This document shows positions 23,291-36,239 of a DNA stretch of 64,000 nucleotides, one piece after another (position 1 is the stretch's first letter; each line of letters opens with the position of its first letter). The DNA is from Macquaria australasica (taxonomy: Eukaryota; Chordata; Actinopteri; Centrarchiformes; Percichthyidae), in assembly GCA_005408345.1 (NCBI GenBank), contig SEMN01000008.1, positions 372,001 to 436,000 on the forward strand, read 5' to 3'. Position numbers and translations under genes: made by a program. Below the pieces are notes generated by a model that was not told the origin of the DNA, searched no databases, and was given only the letters and a program-made list of their open reading frames with translations.

Positions 23291-24898
23291 TTCACAGATA
23301 TTATCAGTGGCCCAGCAGTTGAGAGCGGCTCAGAGTGGGACCTTGGATGCGGAGGGAAGACATGGAAATGGATGAGGAGACGGTCGGTTTGATTTGCTCC
23401 CTGGCACCTCCCTCCTTCTAGGGGAGCATCGCTCTGGCACGCTCGGCCATATCAGTCTGTGATCATAATGGAATTGGTTTGTGGATGTGTGGGACGGGGT
23501 GTTACTCCTTGAAACAGGAGCCCAGGCTTTATTCTGCTCGCCACGCTTTCAGCATGTGGGAAGACAAAGGATTTATGTAGCACCGTGACATATCAAATCA
23601 CTGCCAAGCTGCCGGCGAGTCATTCAAAACACACCAAGGATGAAACACCCTATCATAAGGAAAGGGGTAGAAAGGAGAGAAAGAGAGAATAAGGGGAAAT
23701 GGTTTCCAAAGACCTCTGGCAGGGATACAAAGAGTGACAATGTGGGGACATAAAAAGGGACAGAACGCTTTGGCTGCTGAGGGCTGGGAGGCGGAGTGAC
23801 CACGGCCAGCTCTGGCCAGGCCTCTGATTGTTTTCTATCAGCACAATGCAAAGGCTTTCAGAGACTAGCAACCAAGCAAACAGGGGTTTTATCGTAATGC
23901 ATGCAGTGTTTCTGCATAACGCAGTGCCTCACCCGCCGGCCAAACCATTATCTGAGGGAAAGACCATTACCTCCCATTAACTGAGAAGAACAGCTTTCAG
24001 GAACCATGCTTTCCTCTAGCTGAGCAAGTAGGGTAATTACAAAAAGAATAGCCTGTTTGCTGCAAAAACTAGCAGTGTGGATAAATCAACTGCATTTGTC
24101 CAGGGCTTGCGACATGAAATAGCCAAGGCTTTAGATGAAATGGCTGTAGGAAGATTTAGAGGACCATCAGGGCCGACTGGTCCTCTGAGCCTTGGCCCTA
24201 CCCAGGGAGCACCGGGCAACTCAGGTCACTTTGGCCGACTGAATTTATACGACCAACCTTCCACCGGCAGACCTGCACATCCATCTCTCGTTGCTCGCCA
24301 CCCTACTCTGTCTCTCAGAGGCTCCCGCTGCTAAGAGAAAGAGTTTGTGTCTGCTGTTCTTTCCCTCCATCTGGCTCTCCATAAAAATTTTTTTTAAAAA
24401 CGAACCCCAAAGTTGAGCGCCTTGGGAGTAAACAACCATCGCCTGATGATAACAAGGATGAGCAAAAACGCTGGGCCTGATGAAAACGACAGCTCTGAAG
24501 ACCTACTTAGAGAAAACAACAATTCGCACTGCAGGAGTACCTGTGTGAAGCAAAGCTACCTGAATGAAAAATGAGAATTAGCAGAGGCGTGCCATAAGTA
24601 AGCAGGGTATGTGAAGGAGAAACAACAAAAGCCAGAGGAAGTAAATAGAGTCAAGAGAAGAAAAGAGAGGAAATGAGAGAAGCAGAGAACGTAGAGGAGA
24701 AAGAAAAGTAGAGCTTTTTGATCGTCATTTAAAGCATTTATCAAGCTAAAATTTCCCTTGCGTATATCATTATAAATTCAGTATTTCATCAAACTAATTT
24801 AAAGATGGTATATTGGGCTGTGAGAAATTGTGATGACCACTTTTCACTATTTCTGGACACTAAAATAATCCTAAAGAAAACATGAGGAGGTAACTCAC

Positions 24899-25123
24899 CG
24901 CAGTGCCCTTGGTATTGCACTCGTATGTTCTTCTGGTTCTTGCAGGCGTGCTGATGGAGCTCACACTCGTTGCGGTAGTCCTTTCCATCACTGCCGCACA
25001 CTGTCTGCTCGGTTTTGCCCTCGCAACTGAGGGGGCACATGCATTTAGCCGACAAGCCATCTGACGACTGGACACAGGTGCTGCCGTAGCTGCAGGTCAC
25101 ATCAGTGCAGGGGTCCTTCAGAG
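24899..25123 (-). CDS. agrn: agrin exon encoding FS/Kazal module 2
   Basis: This 225-bp exon is phase 1-1. The acceptor lies in a pyrimidine-rich tract ending ctgcctgcag and the donor is G|gtgagttacc. The split codon T|CT gives S, then LKDPCTDVTCSYGSTC, the stretch SAKCMCPLSC, TVCGSDGKDYRNECELHQHAC and a final QGHC. All ten cysteines are present. The DPC-x(4)-CSYGSTC start and the GSDGKDY loop match agrin FS2. The exon is separated from FS1 by the largest complete intron of the window (25.5 kb) and from FS3 by 2.8 kb. Confidence 0.95.
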
Positions 25124-28100
25124 CTGCAGGCAGGGACAGACATGAAAACAAAGTTTAGTCAAAAGCAGAGGGGTTCTTCCATTGAAGAATACACCTGTCA
25201 ACCAGCTGTACTCCAGGACACTCACTGCTGCTGCAGTGGATCATGGATGACAGACCACCTTATTTAAGTGGCTGCTGGTGCACTTTTGGAAGCTCCGCGC
25301 AGTTATTCTGGGTTTGAAGAACTACTTGAGACCCCTGGGTAAGGACGCACTGCCACAGCTGTCTACTCGTACAAACAAGTTGCGTTTCATTTCGGAGCGC
25401 AGCACGAATTGATTTAGGAACTTTGAATTCACAACACATTGTCTATTGCTATGCTCGAGCATGCTTTAATCGCCACGGCTGAAAAGCGACCCTCTGAATA
25501 TTTACCTTTCCACAAATGAGGCCGAGAGGGAGGAGGGGAAAAGGGAGAGAGGTATTCCCCCCCTGAGGACTTTGTTTCCACCCTAATTAAACAGCGTGCC
25601 TCTTGTCGCTGAGTGACTCATTCCAATGATAGGAGAGGGTGCAACTTTTAATTTTGCATGTGTTTGCCACTGATGGGGGCTTTTCTTGGGTTTCATATGC
25701 TTGACAAAAGGCGGCCATCAGATTACAATCGCTGTCATCTCGTTGCATGATACATATTTATGACTGTCATGGACAAACATGCGCTCCCTTGAGAGAGAGG
25801 CAGAGCATCGGCAGCCCTCTCATTTCCTAAGCACGCCACTTTCAGAATAAATATTTACCCATGTCCGATATTATCCCCTGTTTTGTTGCAAGCAACAAAA
25901 CAATGAATTTAACTTAAAGGGGTAGTGCATATGTTGAATCTCTGAATTCTTTCACCCATCCTCATTTTGAAGCAAAGACAATAAAGCAGTGTGTTACAGG
26001 TTTGTCCTTTTTGAAAATTCGATACCCTTCTTAGGGATGGAATGGCACTGCCTTGTTAATAAGAGAGTGGAATGTGTGCAGAGATATATTATGGATGTGT
26101 AAGGAGACAAGAGTGCTACGAGGAGCGCTCTTGATCAAAGGATATCCCCCCACCCCACTTTCCTCATCTTCATGACACATATTTCTTTTTCCGCTCTCTC
26201 CTGTCAAGTCCTTTTGAGGTTTGGTGTGTTAGACTCGTTAACGAACACTTTTTAAATTTTTTTTACCCATTTTATATTTGTGCTGTATTGCAGCAGTTAC
26301 TTTGAAACTGACCTAATTTATGACAAAGACACCTCAAAAGTAACTTCAAAATAAAGTACTAAATTACAGCTCTAACTAAGGGAGACTGATGAAAATGACT
26401 TAACTGAAATCATAAGTCATTACTGGAAATCATAAGTCTTTGTGAGCAATCAATGTTAATGGCAGCCAATATGGACTAGATAGCGATTGCGACACTTTGT
26501 CTCTAATTTCTTTCTAGTCATATAAACAATGAGACACTGATGACCTGTGGGAAACTGCACTGCAGTAACGACCTTGTTGTATCTGCCGGAGCAGGTAAAA
26601 GGTCATGTTAAATCACAGCAGAAGCAATTACAAACAAGCTACACTCACTACACAATTTGCTCTTTTAAAATAGTTTGGGCTCTTGTTATGTAGCATGCAG
26701 TATTAGCAGAAATAAGCTTCAAAGCCATACTGTTTCTGTTGGGAATGGGAGGAGGAGGAGGAGGTATGTGTCCTGACAAGAAGAAGCACCTTGTCAAAAC
26801 GCTTGCGGTTTCCATAAAATGGTGGTTGTTAAGGTGGAGGCGGCAGTCACAGGTACCGAGGAAGATGAGGAAGATGAGGGAGAAGCCCAGTGATCCTCTC
26901 CTGCAGAGAAGGGCCCCTGTTTGCTTTGTGACAGTAAACAGCACCCTCGCGCTTCTTGATCTCATTAAATAATAGCCTGGGCTTTCTCTCTCTCTTTTCC
27001 TCCGAGCGAAGCTGGCGTGTTGACAGGCAAATAGAGGTGGGGGTGGTAGTAAGGGGCACGAGAGCTAGGTAGAATAGGAAGGGGAGGTGGAGGCTCTTGA
27101 TTTGAATGCTAACGGGGGCCGATTTGGATACGAAGCACAGCCTCGATGGGGCGTTAGTGCAGATAAGCTTCCCTTCTCAGACTCAGACAAGCAGGCAAAT
27201 TGCCTGGGTGAATGTGATCGGTGTAACAAACCCACATGAAAAAAACAGAAAGAAAGAAAAAAAAAACACACTCACCACAGCAAACTTCAGGGAGTTCGCG
27301 CTTATATTTTCTCATTATTATCATGTGAAAGGTGGCAAAAAAAAACTGCACAAAGCGGGGAACTGAATAAGTCAGCAGAGCAGGCTTTGCTAAATTAGAA
27401 TGATCCTCGATGCCAATTAGATCAGTTTCCCTCGCTGGAGTAAAGCTAAGCGAGGTTTAGACTGCAAGGATAATGAGAAAAAAAAAAGGCAGATAAGGAT
27501 ACAGATAGACAGAGAGATAAAGACACAAAGTGACACTGAAGCAACGACATTCCAGCACAAACAGAGAGAGATGACATCTCGAGCTTATGATGAGGGAAGG
27601 AGAGGACGCCCCAAAGAACAGCCAGCATTCTGGGGCCCAATTAAAAGAATATTCCTTTATATATTTATATGTATGTTAAATTAGACTTTTAAAGGAAACT
27701 GGTTTCTTTACATTTAAGATACATGCTTTTTCTAAAATCCAGCTATTTTTTAAAGCACTATGGGCTCATTCTTGTCAGTCCATCACAGCTGGACCTGGAT
27801 TTGATTAGCTCTTTTTACCGAACAATTGCTCCAATTCTTCTAATCAAAGGCATGCAGCATTTGAATGGACACACCTCCAGGAATATCTACACTCAGCAGG
27901 TTTGCTTCATTTGAATCAGAGGGCCGGCACTGTCTGCCAGTCGGGGACGTATTGTGACTGGACTACCTATGTGCATAATTGTGAATTCATGTGCTGTGGC
28001 GATTCATGGATACACACCATCACACATCAAGAGTAACACATGGAAATCTCTGCAAGTTGGGCTTTAATGTGGAGTAAATCTGGGTTCAAACTGGGAGAGA

Positions 28101-29561
28101 AATCAATCTGATTGTGATGTACTGTACTGTAGCTGCAGAGGTAAGATGGATACTGGTAAGTAACTGATCAGCAGTGCTTACTTTTAAGGTGTTCAGACTA
28201 GGCAGCGTGACTGCACATAAAGTCAATGCGAAATGGACATGAACGGACATGGACGTGTGCTCATTCCAAAGCTTTATGACTTTGGTTCATGAATGTACAG
28301 AGCTACATTGTCTGTTGGGGCAGATAAACATGCAAAAACACTTCAGCAGTCAAATTCACAAAATTCACTTTGCGTTAAATGTGAACGCACCATCCACACA
28401 CAAGTGGACCTAACTTGCTAGATTCAAAATTAAGTTACTTTCTCAACTCTATTTGAGCCGTAGATATAACGAACTTTTGAAGAAAACGAAGAAAGATAAA
28501 GAAAAAGCTGTTGAAAAATGTAATTTTGTGCCAACAATGCTGAATCTCTCCATGTTCCAAGTCTGTTTTTTCCTGCATGCATAAAAATATTTATCCTTTT
28601 TTTTTTTTTATCTTTAAGTGTTTTAATGCATACCTTTTCAATAAAACTACATTTATTTGCATATTAAAATATATTTGACAACTGTAGAGAAAATAACATT
28701 TGCACTTCCAGCTGTATAGTCTGGTGCAGAGCTGCTGGAGTGTTAGTGGAAGTACTGTATGGTAATTTAATCATGCAAGGTCTCTTTTATTAGGAGTATT
28801 AGGTTGACATCAGACTGATGAAAACTGAAAAGTACAGACCCTTCAGCACAATACTGAAGAGCAGGTGATGGGGGTTGATGTCTCCCTGAAAAGTGGGGCA
28901 GAGGGGTTTTGGAGGACGGGGGATTACAGTAATTCTCTCCCCTCTCATCTCTCCCCCTGGCAGCCAGAAGACAGCCAGGCAGGTGGGGAGCTCTGCTGCT
29001 CTCTGATCCACTGTTTTGTGCTGCAGTTTATTAATGCTTCATTAGGGACAGGGATCTGTCAGCACCATGCTGGCTTTACCTGATGCCCTGCCGCCACGGC
29101 ACCAGCAGAAGCCCAGATATGTGTGTGTGCGGAGATTGTGTGCGTTCATATATGCCAGTGCACGTTTACAGGCAGCCATGGAGTTCAGATAAGTCTGCAA
29201 GTGAGTTTGTGTAGGCATGTGTATCTATGCATGCATGTGTGTCTGTCTGTGTGTGTGTGGTGCTTCCTGTTGTGCTGGTAGTGATAAGGGAGGGAGCAGG
29301 GGGTTGGAGCTAATCAAATGCAATGATGCGATGTGGGGGGACTTGGCAGTGTGTGTTCTAATCAAGAAACCCCACGTATCACCAGCACGAGAAGAAGAAG
29401 AAGAAGAGAGAGAAAGATAGTGAAAGAGAGAGAGAGAATGTGACAGAGAGAGGAAAACCACAATGAGGGGATTGAGTCCAAATGTCGTTGAGAAAATACT
29501 GCAAGAGAGCAGTGCAGAAGAAGAGAAGACAAGCAATACAATGTTCACATGTTTACAGTAA

Positions 29562-30298
29562 AGGAAGAGTTAAACATTTTGGGAAATACCGGTATGCTTA
29601 TTTGCTTTCTGTTCGAGAATGAGGCATTTAGACAAGCTAGCAGTTTCCCTAAGCTAGGCTTAACACCGTACCATACTTAAAGCTGCAATAATCAGTATTT
29701 TTATGTGAACACAGGGTCAAATCACTACGTGTAATGTTGCTCGTACTGAAAATGATCACCTAACTCTGCAGTTCCCCCCAGCTCTATGGAGTGTTTTTGC
29801 ATCTTTTAGCTCAGTGTTTTGGTTTTACAGTGAGCAGCTTTACTGTTTGGTTCTGTCTCAGCGCTCTCGTCAACTTAATTTACAGCAGCTGTTTTCAGTG
29901 GAAAAGCTCTGATAAACACACTGCATGCTGCCCAGGACCAGGTGACGTGGGGAATTTAGCACCCAAAGGAGCCTACTTTTTCAGGAGTTGGTGGAGGCCA
30001 GAACAGAGCTAAAAGGAGAGTGATTATTGGACTTACATTCATCAGAAACAAGACTCCACATGAATGCTAAAGTTGCGTTGTGTCTGCTGGACGTGTAAAT
30101 AGGCAACAGTTCGCCACAAAAATAAAGGCCATAATTTATCAAATGTGTGAGATGTTTAGTGGTTGTGCCCCACAGTGGCTAGAAAAACATTTTAACACAG
30201 CTTTAACGTACAGACATGAGACTGGTATTGATCTTTTAATTTCCATCTCTTAAAAATAGCAAAAACTGCATTTTCCCAAAATGGTGAACTATTAAGTA
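29562..30298. mobile_element. outer MITE, split by a nested insertion
   Basis: The left end agagttaaacattttgggaaa and the inverse complement of the right end (agttcaccattttgggaaaa) match as terminal inverted repeats. The body (gcttatttgctttc ... acgtacagacatgagactgg) is wording I recognise from a common fish repeat. About 210 bp belong to this element. The rest is the nested element at 29681-30202. Confidence 0.7.
29681..30202 (+). mobile_element. inner MITE nested in another element, TTAA-flanked
   Basis: The element starts AGCTGCAATAATCA and ends CACAGCT, with TTAA on both sides (29677-29680 and 30203-30206). The flanking sequences belong to the two halves of the outer element. There is no coding capacity. 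A second, inverted copy is at 33092-33670: both share an 'agctgca(a/c)taatca(g/a)tatttttat' start, a 'gtaatgt' block and 'cccctcagctcta'-like wording. The TTAA target could mean a piggyBac-type mobiliser, which is an inference. Confidence 0.72.
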
Positions 30299-31269
30299 TA
30301 GATCTGTTCTACAACATAGCCAATTTTGCTACTCCTTAACATAAATTCAATGCTGATCCAACCTTCTTAGAACGTGAAAGCTTTAAAAATTGCTGTTTTG
30401 AACGTTCATGCTGTGTCCAGTATCACTCCCTATTTGCCACCTAATGTGCTGTGTGTCTGAATTCTGTGTTGAAGTGTAAAATGTACGGAGTATACAGTGC
30501 CCTAAAAGATCCCCACGTTGTTTTATATGCCTCTATAAAACAACTATTTGAAAAAAAAAAAAATCACTGTCATAAGTGTCTGAAATCTCAATTTTCTCAC
30601 AAGAGTAAAATATTGAGTGTTTATTACACAGGGTATAGTGAATGAGTGGAATGATTCTGAACAAAGTAACAATGTCTGGTAGGTCTTTTTTGGGAAAAAT
30701 CTCCTGGCATATAGGAAATGATGCAATTCAAAGTAAAAACTAGAATTGCAGTTTCCATCCATGTCTGTCCAGACTCATATAATATATGTAGTGAACACTT
30801 GAAAGGAATTGAAGTGTATTTAAAGTGTATTTTTTGGCTAAATTGAATTTATCACTATATTGATGATACATGTGTGAATATACATTGTTGAAATGATTAA
30901 TGAAGAATTAGCATAGATGTATTGGCTAAACAGGTACACATGTAGTTGATTACTATGTAAAGATGGATTATTATAGAGTATAGCTACACAAAATGTGGTG
31001 CTTTTGTTTTCTCCTGGCATTTTTAGATGCAAAGCCTCTCTATGAGCTGTAGGTGAGACTCACTCTTTTATTAGCTAGGCGTGCTCCAATACGTTGTTTG
31101 CGGTCACGTGATTCCAATGATGCTCGAAATTCAGAATTGGGCAGGAAGTAAAAGGCAGAATTGATGAGATGGAGGAAAGCCCATACTGTGGTTGTTACTG
31201 TTTACTCTTTGTGTAGTCCCAGTCAGCAGGTGTGTGAAATCTGGAATCGTCCAATTCATTGTTAATAGC

Positions 31270-31510
31270 TTATGGCTAAAAACCTAGTTTGAGGTCACAA
31301 TGACCTTTGGCCTTTGAGTCAAAAGTGTCACCTATTCAGTGTCCGACCAACTGTGAAATATGGTCATTTCCCTTTCTGTTCCTGAGTTATGGTGTTGAAT
31401 AATGGTGATGAATTTCCAGGACATTATGATCTCAGAGTAAAGTTGAAATTCCCTCAAGGCGTTTCTGAGATATCGTGTTCACGAGAATGGGATGGCATAA
31501 AAAAGAAAAT
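31270..31510. repeat. dispersed fish repeat (ggtcacaatgacctttggcc type)
   Basis: The stretch gaggtcacaatgacctttggcctttgag followed by ttgaaattccctcaaggcg and tctgagatatcgtgttcacgag is wording I recognise as very common in teleost genomes. I cannot give a family name. No ends with target duplication were determined. Confidence 0.6.
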
Positions 31511-33091
31511 AAGATTTGATTGACATGTGATGTCGAGCATGTGAAATGCAGGAAGACCACAAAAATGAGCTCAAACAAAAAATAAATATTTGGGTGGTTT
31601 AAACAAAGAAGGGGGCAAGTGAGCAAGGAAAGGCTTAAGAAGTAGAGAAGTAGAGCGGTGGTATGGAGTGAAGTGTGTGAAAGTGAGATAAGGGAAAGGG
31701 TCGGAATGGGACCAAGAAAAAGGCAGTATAGAATGGTCAGAAAATAAACAAGATTAACAGACAAGATCAATACGGACCAACATCCAAGATCCAAATATAG
31801 ATGAGAATGTGCAGCCAGACAACCAAACCAAGTGATGAGGATCAGGAGGCAGGGACTGAGGCAAGGCCAGAGGATTAACAGTCCTACACACCTCTCCAAC
31901 ATGCTGTCAACACACACACACTCTCTCCCTTCACTTTCTCTACTGTGAGGCCAATGGCTGGAAGATGATTCTCTGTGTTTGATGTAGTTCTTCAAAGAGC
32001 TCCATTGAACTGCAGCTGTTGCTCTCTTTTACACGCTTTGCTGTTTTACCCTTGAGAAAATGAACCACAAAAAGCCCTCATCATACTCCAGTCTGCTGGC
32101 CACACTCACAGCAAAGTAGCGGTGTATGAGTGTGTGCTGGATAGCGTTTGTCTGGAGAGATTTTAACCTGAATGTCTGAGATTTGGGCAATGCAAAACTG
32201 AGGTTGAAAAACCTTTTTAAGGGGACAAAGAATGGGGGCTTTAATTGCTGGACTTTATTTTGGAAGACAATAATATTGTCCGACCTAAAACAGATAAATG
32301 TTTAAGAAAAATATAAATGACAGATGATAAAATACTAAAATGTTGCAGTGCTTTTAGGCCTTTGATTCCAAAATAGTGAATTTTGTACCGTAACTGTCAT
32401 TTTCCAGTGGCAGATAGATCTTGTGCTTGAAAGATGCAGTAAAGCACAGGTGGGGTGCTGAAATGACTACACAGGGTGCATTTATTCTGCTGAGTGACAG
32501 AAAGAAGGCAGGATGGGATCAAATCGTCTGGATGTGACATTTATGACAAACGCAGACAGAGATGTACAGGTCTTTGAAAGGACGGCGCACAGTTTCACAA
32601 AAAAACACTTCTGTTCTTCAGTTAAACCTCAGAGAATATTAAAATGCACATATAGACACGCATTTTGAAGGAGACCACGTGGAGCCTTGGGGCAGTTACA
32701 CTTGTATACTGAAAAGAACATTGTCATAACCATCTTATCTTATGTGTGATAATCTGAACAATCTAAAGATATTTTTTTAAACACACCCCTCAAAGGGAAA
32801 TTCTCTGTTTTCTTACCCCTCTAAATGGAGGTCAGAGGTCAACTACAGAATAGCAGCCCTGCAGCTGGTGAGATTGAGGCCAGATTAGAGAGTTTTCTTT
32901 CTGGACCTGAAGAGTTTGTTGAATCTGGAGAGGTTAAAAAACAAAAAGTGGTCTTGGGTCCCCCTCATAACAACAACAACACAGTATGAATCATGGTGGT
33001 GGGGAAAGGGATGTTTTGGTCTCCAGGTGATAATATCGGTCCACTTGGTAAATTTAGGAAATATACGTAGGAAATATCAAAATACAAAATG

Positions 33092-33670
33092 TTAGAGCAG
33101 CAAAAATTTATTTATTTCTTTTGCCACATGGGGGCAGCCAAACAAGTTGTTAACACAACTTATAAAGTGTCTAATCTCCACATCCAGCAGTCACAGAACA
33201 CACAACATTCATTTAGTCACTTTTCTGGCCACCTGATGACGTAAAGTCCACTTTCACTCTCCTTTAAGCTCTGTTTTGGTCTCCACTAACTCCTGAGAAA
33301 AACATCTAGCACTTTAGCTGCTAAATGTTCCACTATGTTCACCAGCTAGTCACTAACTTCTTGTCTCTCGTTTGATGCTGGGCAGGTAGCGTACAGTCAG
33401 TTTATCAGAGCATTTTTTACTAAAAACAACAGTCCGCTGCTGCTGGAAATGGGGTTGATTAAAGCACCAAGAGTGAACCAGACAGTAAACTTGAGGGCCG
33501 TAAAAATCCAAAACGATTAGTTGAAAGATGTTAAAAGTTGTAGAGCTGAGGGGAACTGGAAAGTTGGGTGATAATTCTTTGTTGGATCATCACATGAGTG
33601 ATACCTTTCACATTACATATAGTCATTTGATCCATTGTTAATATAAAAATATTGATTAGTGCAGCTTTAA
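33092..33670 (-). mobile_element. second copy of the 29.7-kb inner MITE, inverted
   Basis: Read on the minus strand it starts agctgcactaatcaatattttta right after TTAA (33667-33670) and continues with the same blocks as 29681-30202. These include taatgt, a 'cccaactttccagttcccctcagctcta' stretch and, near the other end, a 'gccacat/gccactgtg' block. The far terminus near 33092 is degenerate (ttagagcagc for ttaaagctg). Confidence 0.65.
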
Positions 33671-35602
33671 AATACTGAATGTCCCTTATGCAAATAAAAA
33701 TGCTGCACATGACAGAAGTGATGAGGATGTATGGAAGGATTCTTGTGTGTAAAAACAAAACAGCGATGATGACCACCCTGTCAAAACACTAAAGAAATAA
33801 TCCTGGATTGGGATTTATGTATTTAGGCCGGACATTAAAGTGCCCTCAGTGTCTTGCTAAAGGACTCTCTGGATGGTTATTCATCATGTGTCAAACCATC
33901 CGCACAGTGTTACAGCTCACTTTGGTTCAGACCTGTAATCCATATAAGCAAGCTAAAAGAGATAAAAGATAAGAAGAAAAGACAGACAACACTAGCTGAT
34001 GGACAGTCTCTTTAACCTTCTGGGCCTCCCTGTCACCTTAATGGCCTATGGGAAAAAGTCAGTATTACCTATTGGAAAACTGTCAGGGCCAGTACCAAGA
34101 GTTGTGTCTCTTGGATTAAAGCTGAGGCCTTTTGAAAGCAACAAAGATCTTAGTGCCAAACTAAGTCGGGGAGTGCAGTCAGAGATGCTATTAACTGCTC
34201 GTTTGTTTACCTCTTTAAGGCCAGGACCACACGTAATCAATAATGCATTTATGTGGTTTTAAATGGTTGAGTTCTACACCATTCACCCCAGGATCAAATG
34301 CAGCGAGATGAAAACTCGTTAGACCCAGTTAGCAGATTTGGCATTACAGCAAACATTTATACCAGCAGCTATGGTTCACTGATGAAATCTTTTCATCACT
34401 GAAATTTCACTGAGAGGAACAAACAGGAGAAATGACTTTAGTATGCATAAGAGTTTAAAAGCTCAATAAATACAATGTACAAAACACCTTTATGCCCACA
34501 AACTGACAACAAAATGAAGATAGAAAGATGCTGTGTTTGAAATCAATTCTTCTTCCATCAGAGAGCGATGCTTTCAGAATTTCATCCTGGCCCTAGAAAG
34601 AGGTACGAGGACTCATGTGGGCTAAGTGGAGCATATGCCACAAGATTCCTTTCATTAGCTCCTGATTAATGGGAGCCAGTGGTGGTGGGGAGCCAAAATC
34701 AGCACTGATGTGCAGCGACGCGTTGGCTAATCATACTTGGCCTTTGCCATCAACACTTGCTAATGAGTGATGGCCGCTGGGCGCAATATGCTGTTCAGAG
34801 CTGCTGAAAACTCAGTTACAGTAGGTGTTAGTCCTCAACACAAACAGAGGCACATCTGTGTGAAGACATACAGTATCAACACACGCTCCACATGAATGCA
34901 TAATAAGCTCAAAGACATGTGCTTAAAGTCTGATAATTCACTCTGCTTTATCTCTCTTCCCGACAGCTGCATGTAAATAACTATTTAACAGTTCTCTGTC
35001 ACCAACATATACTGTATAAGAGCAACCATTTCATAAAAGCTGTTCTGAAGTTACCCCAATGATTACTTACTATAAATGGTCAGAAGTCGAAATGTTTAGG
35101 AACCACTGTGCTAAATCATGACTTTTACATTTCCAGTGATTTTTTTGGAATAAACTGAAACAACATCAGCAACTGCCATGGAAAACTCATCAACAGAAAA
35201 AACAAGAAAATACCTCACTGTAAGCAAATACCACAGTAATGAGTGCCTGGCACCAAAGAGTGAGACTTAATTTAAAGAATAACAAAGATCCAGTGGATTA
35301 TAATTTAAAACTGTGTTAAAAAAAAAAAAAGACCAACGTGCTGTTTATTAACTCCTAAATGTGTCTTTCTCTCTCTCTCTCACACTTACAATCAGACAAA
35401 CATTTCAGCCTTGCAATATAGGACCCTGTTTAACATGACAACAATTTAATTTAAGCAGTTTTTATAAGCCTCTCTGGGAGAGACAGAATGAAGCTGCGGG
35501 AGGAGCAAAGAGTACTGACATTTACTCAGAGCAAATAGTAGATGAAAATAACTTGGATTGATTCTCTTCCTTTTCTGGCAAGCGTTATTACCACAGGCAG
35601 GC

Positions 35603-35604
<2 letters not shown>

Positions 35605-35646
<42 letters not shown>

Positions 35647-35661
35647 TGAGTGTGTGTGTGT
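35605..35661. repeat. (GT)n microsatellite, interrupted
   Basis: A TG run with one gagtgag interruption, 57 bases. Confidence 0.95.
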
Positions 35662-36239
35662 TTATTTTTCTAATTGTGAAGAAAATTGTTAGATCTGAGA
35701 GTAAGAAAAGAAACACATTTTAGGGAGAAATGAAGGTATATTGGCCTGTCCTCACAATCCTCACAAAGTTAGAATGAAGTTAATGTGATTAGGGAAATCA
35801 GTAGTGTTCACATTGTTGCCAGAGAAAATAAGTCATACGGTCAGCATCGCCAGTCAAGTGATTCTAATAAACACTATAAAACTGACCCACTCAATCCAAT
35901 GAGAAACAGTATTTTAATAGCGTCTTGCTTGTGTAAATTCACCATAAACAGAATATTGTGTGAGGACACACCTCACAGAGGAAACAAAGGGCAGGGAAGA
36001 CTGTTAGCTCCTGGGTGTAAAAGCAATTCACTGAGAAACATTTGGGTTCTTCAGAATGAATGAATTCTAACCATTTGGATGCAGTCATGAGTAATGCAGT
36101 CCCATGCTGCCACTTATACATAGGAAACTTACTCAGAGTTACAGGTTTTATAGGATGATGGGAAGGGTTTTCAGGAACAATGCAATCACATTTTAAAAAA
36201 CTGCTATTTTGGTAGTTAAAATGGATCATTTTAAAGTTA

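Larger units (their letters stand above)
22129..24898 (-). other. intron between FS2 and FS3 (2,770 bp)
   Basis: A GT-AG phase-1 intron. It contains a short GAGAA-type purine run (22371-22430) and the end of a hAT-like element near 23180-23290. The remainder, including 23330-23650, was not recognised. Confidence 0.82.

Noticed and set aside
31432..31995. 187-codon minus-strand frame with many hydrophobic residues
   Set aside because: It overlaps a recognised dispersed repeat and a pyrimidine-rich stretch. The membrane-like look comes from composition, and no homologous protein is recognised.
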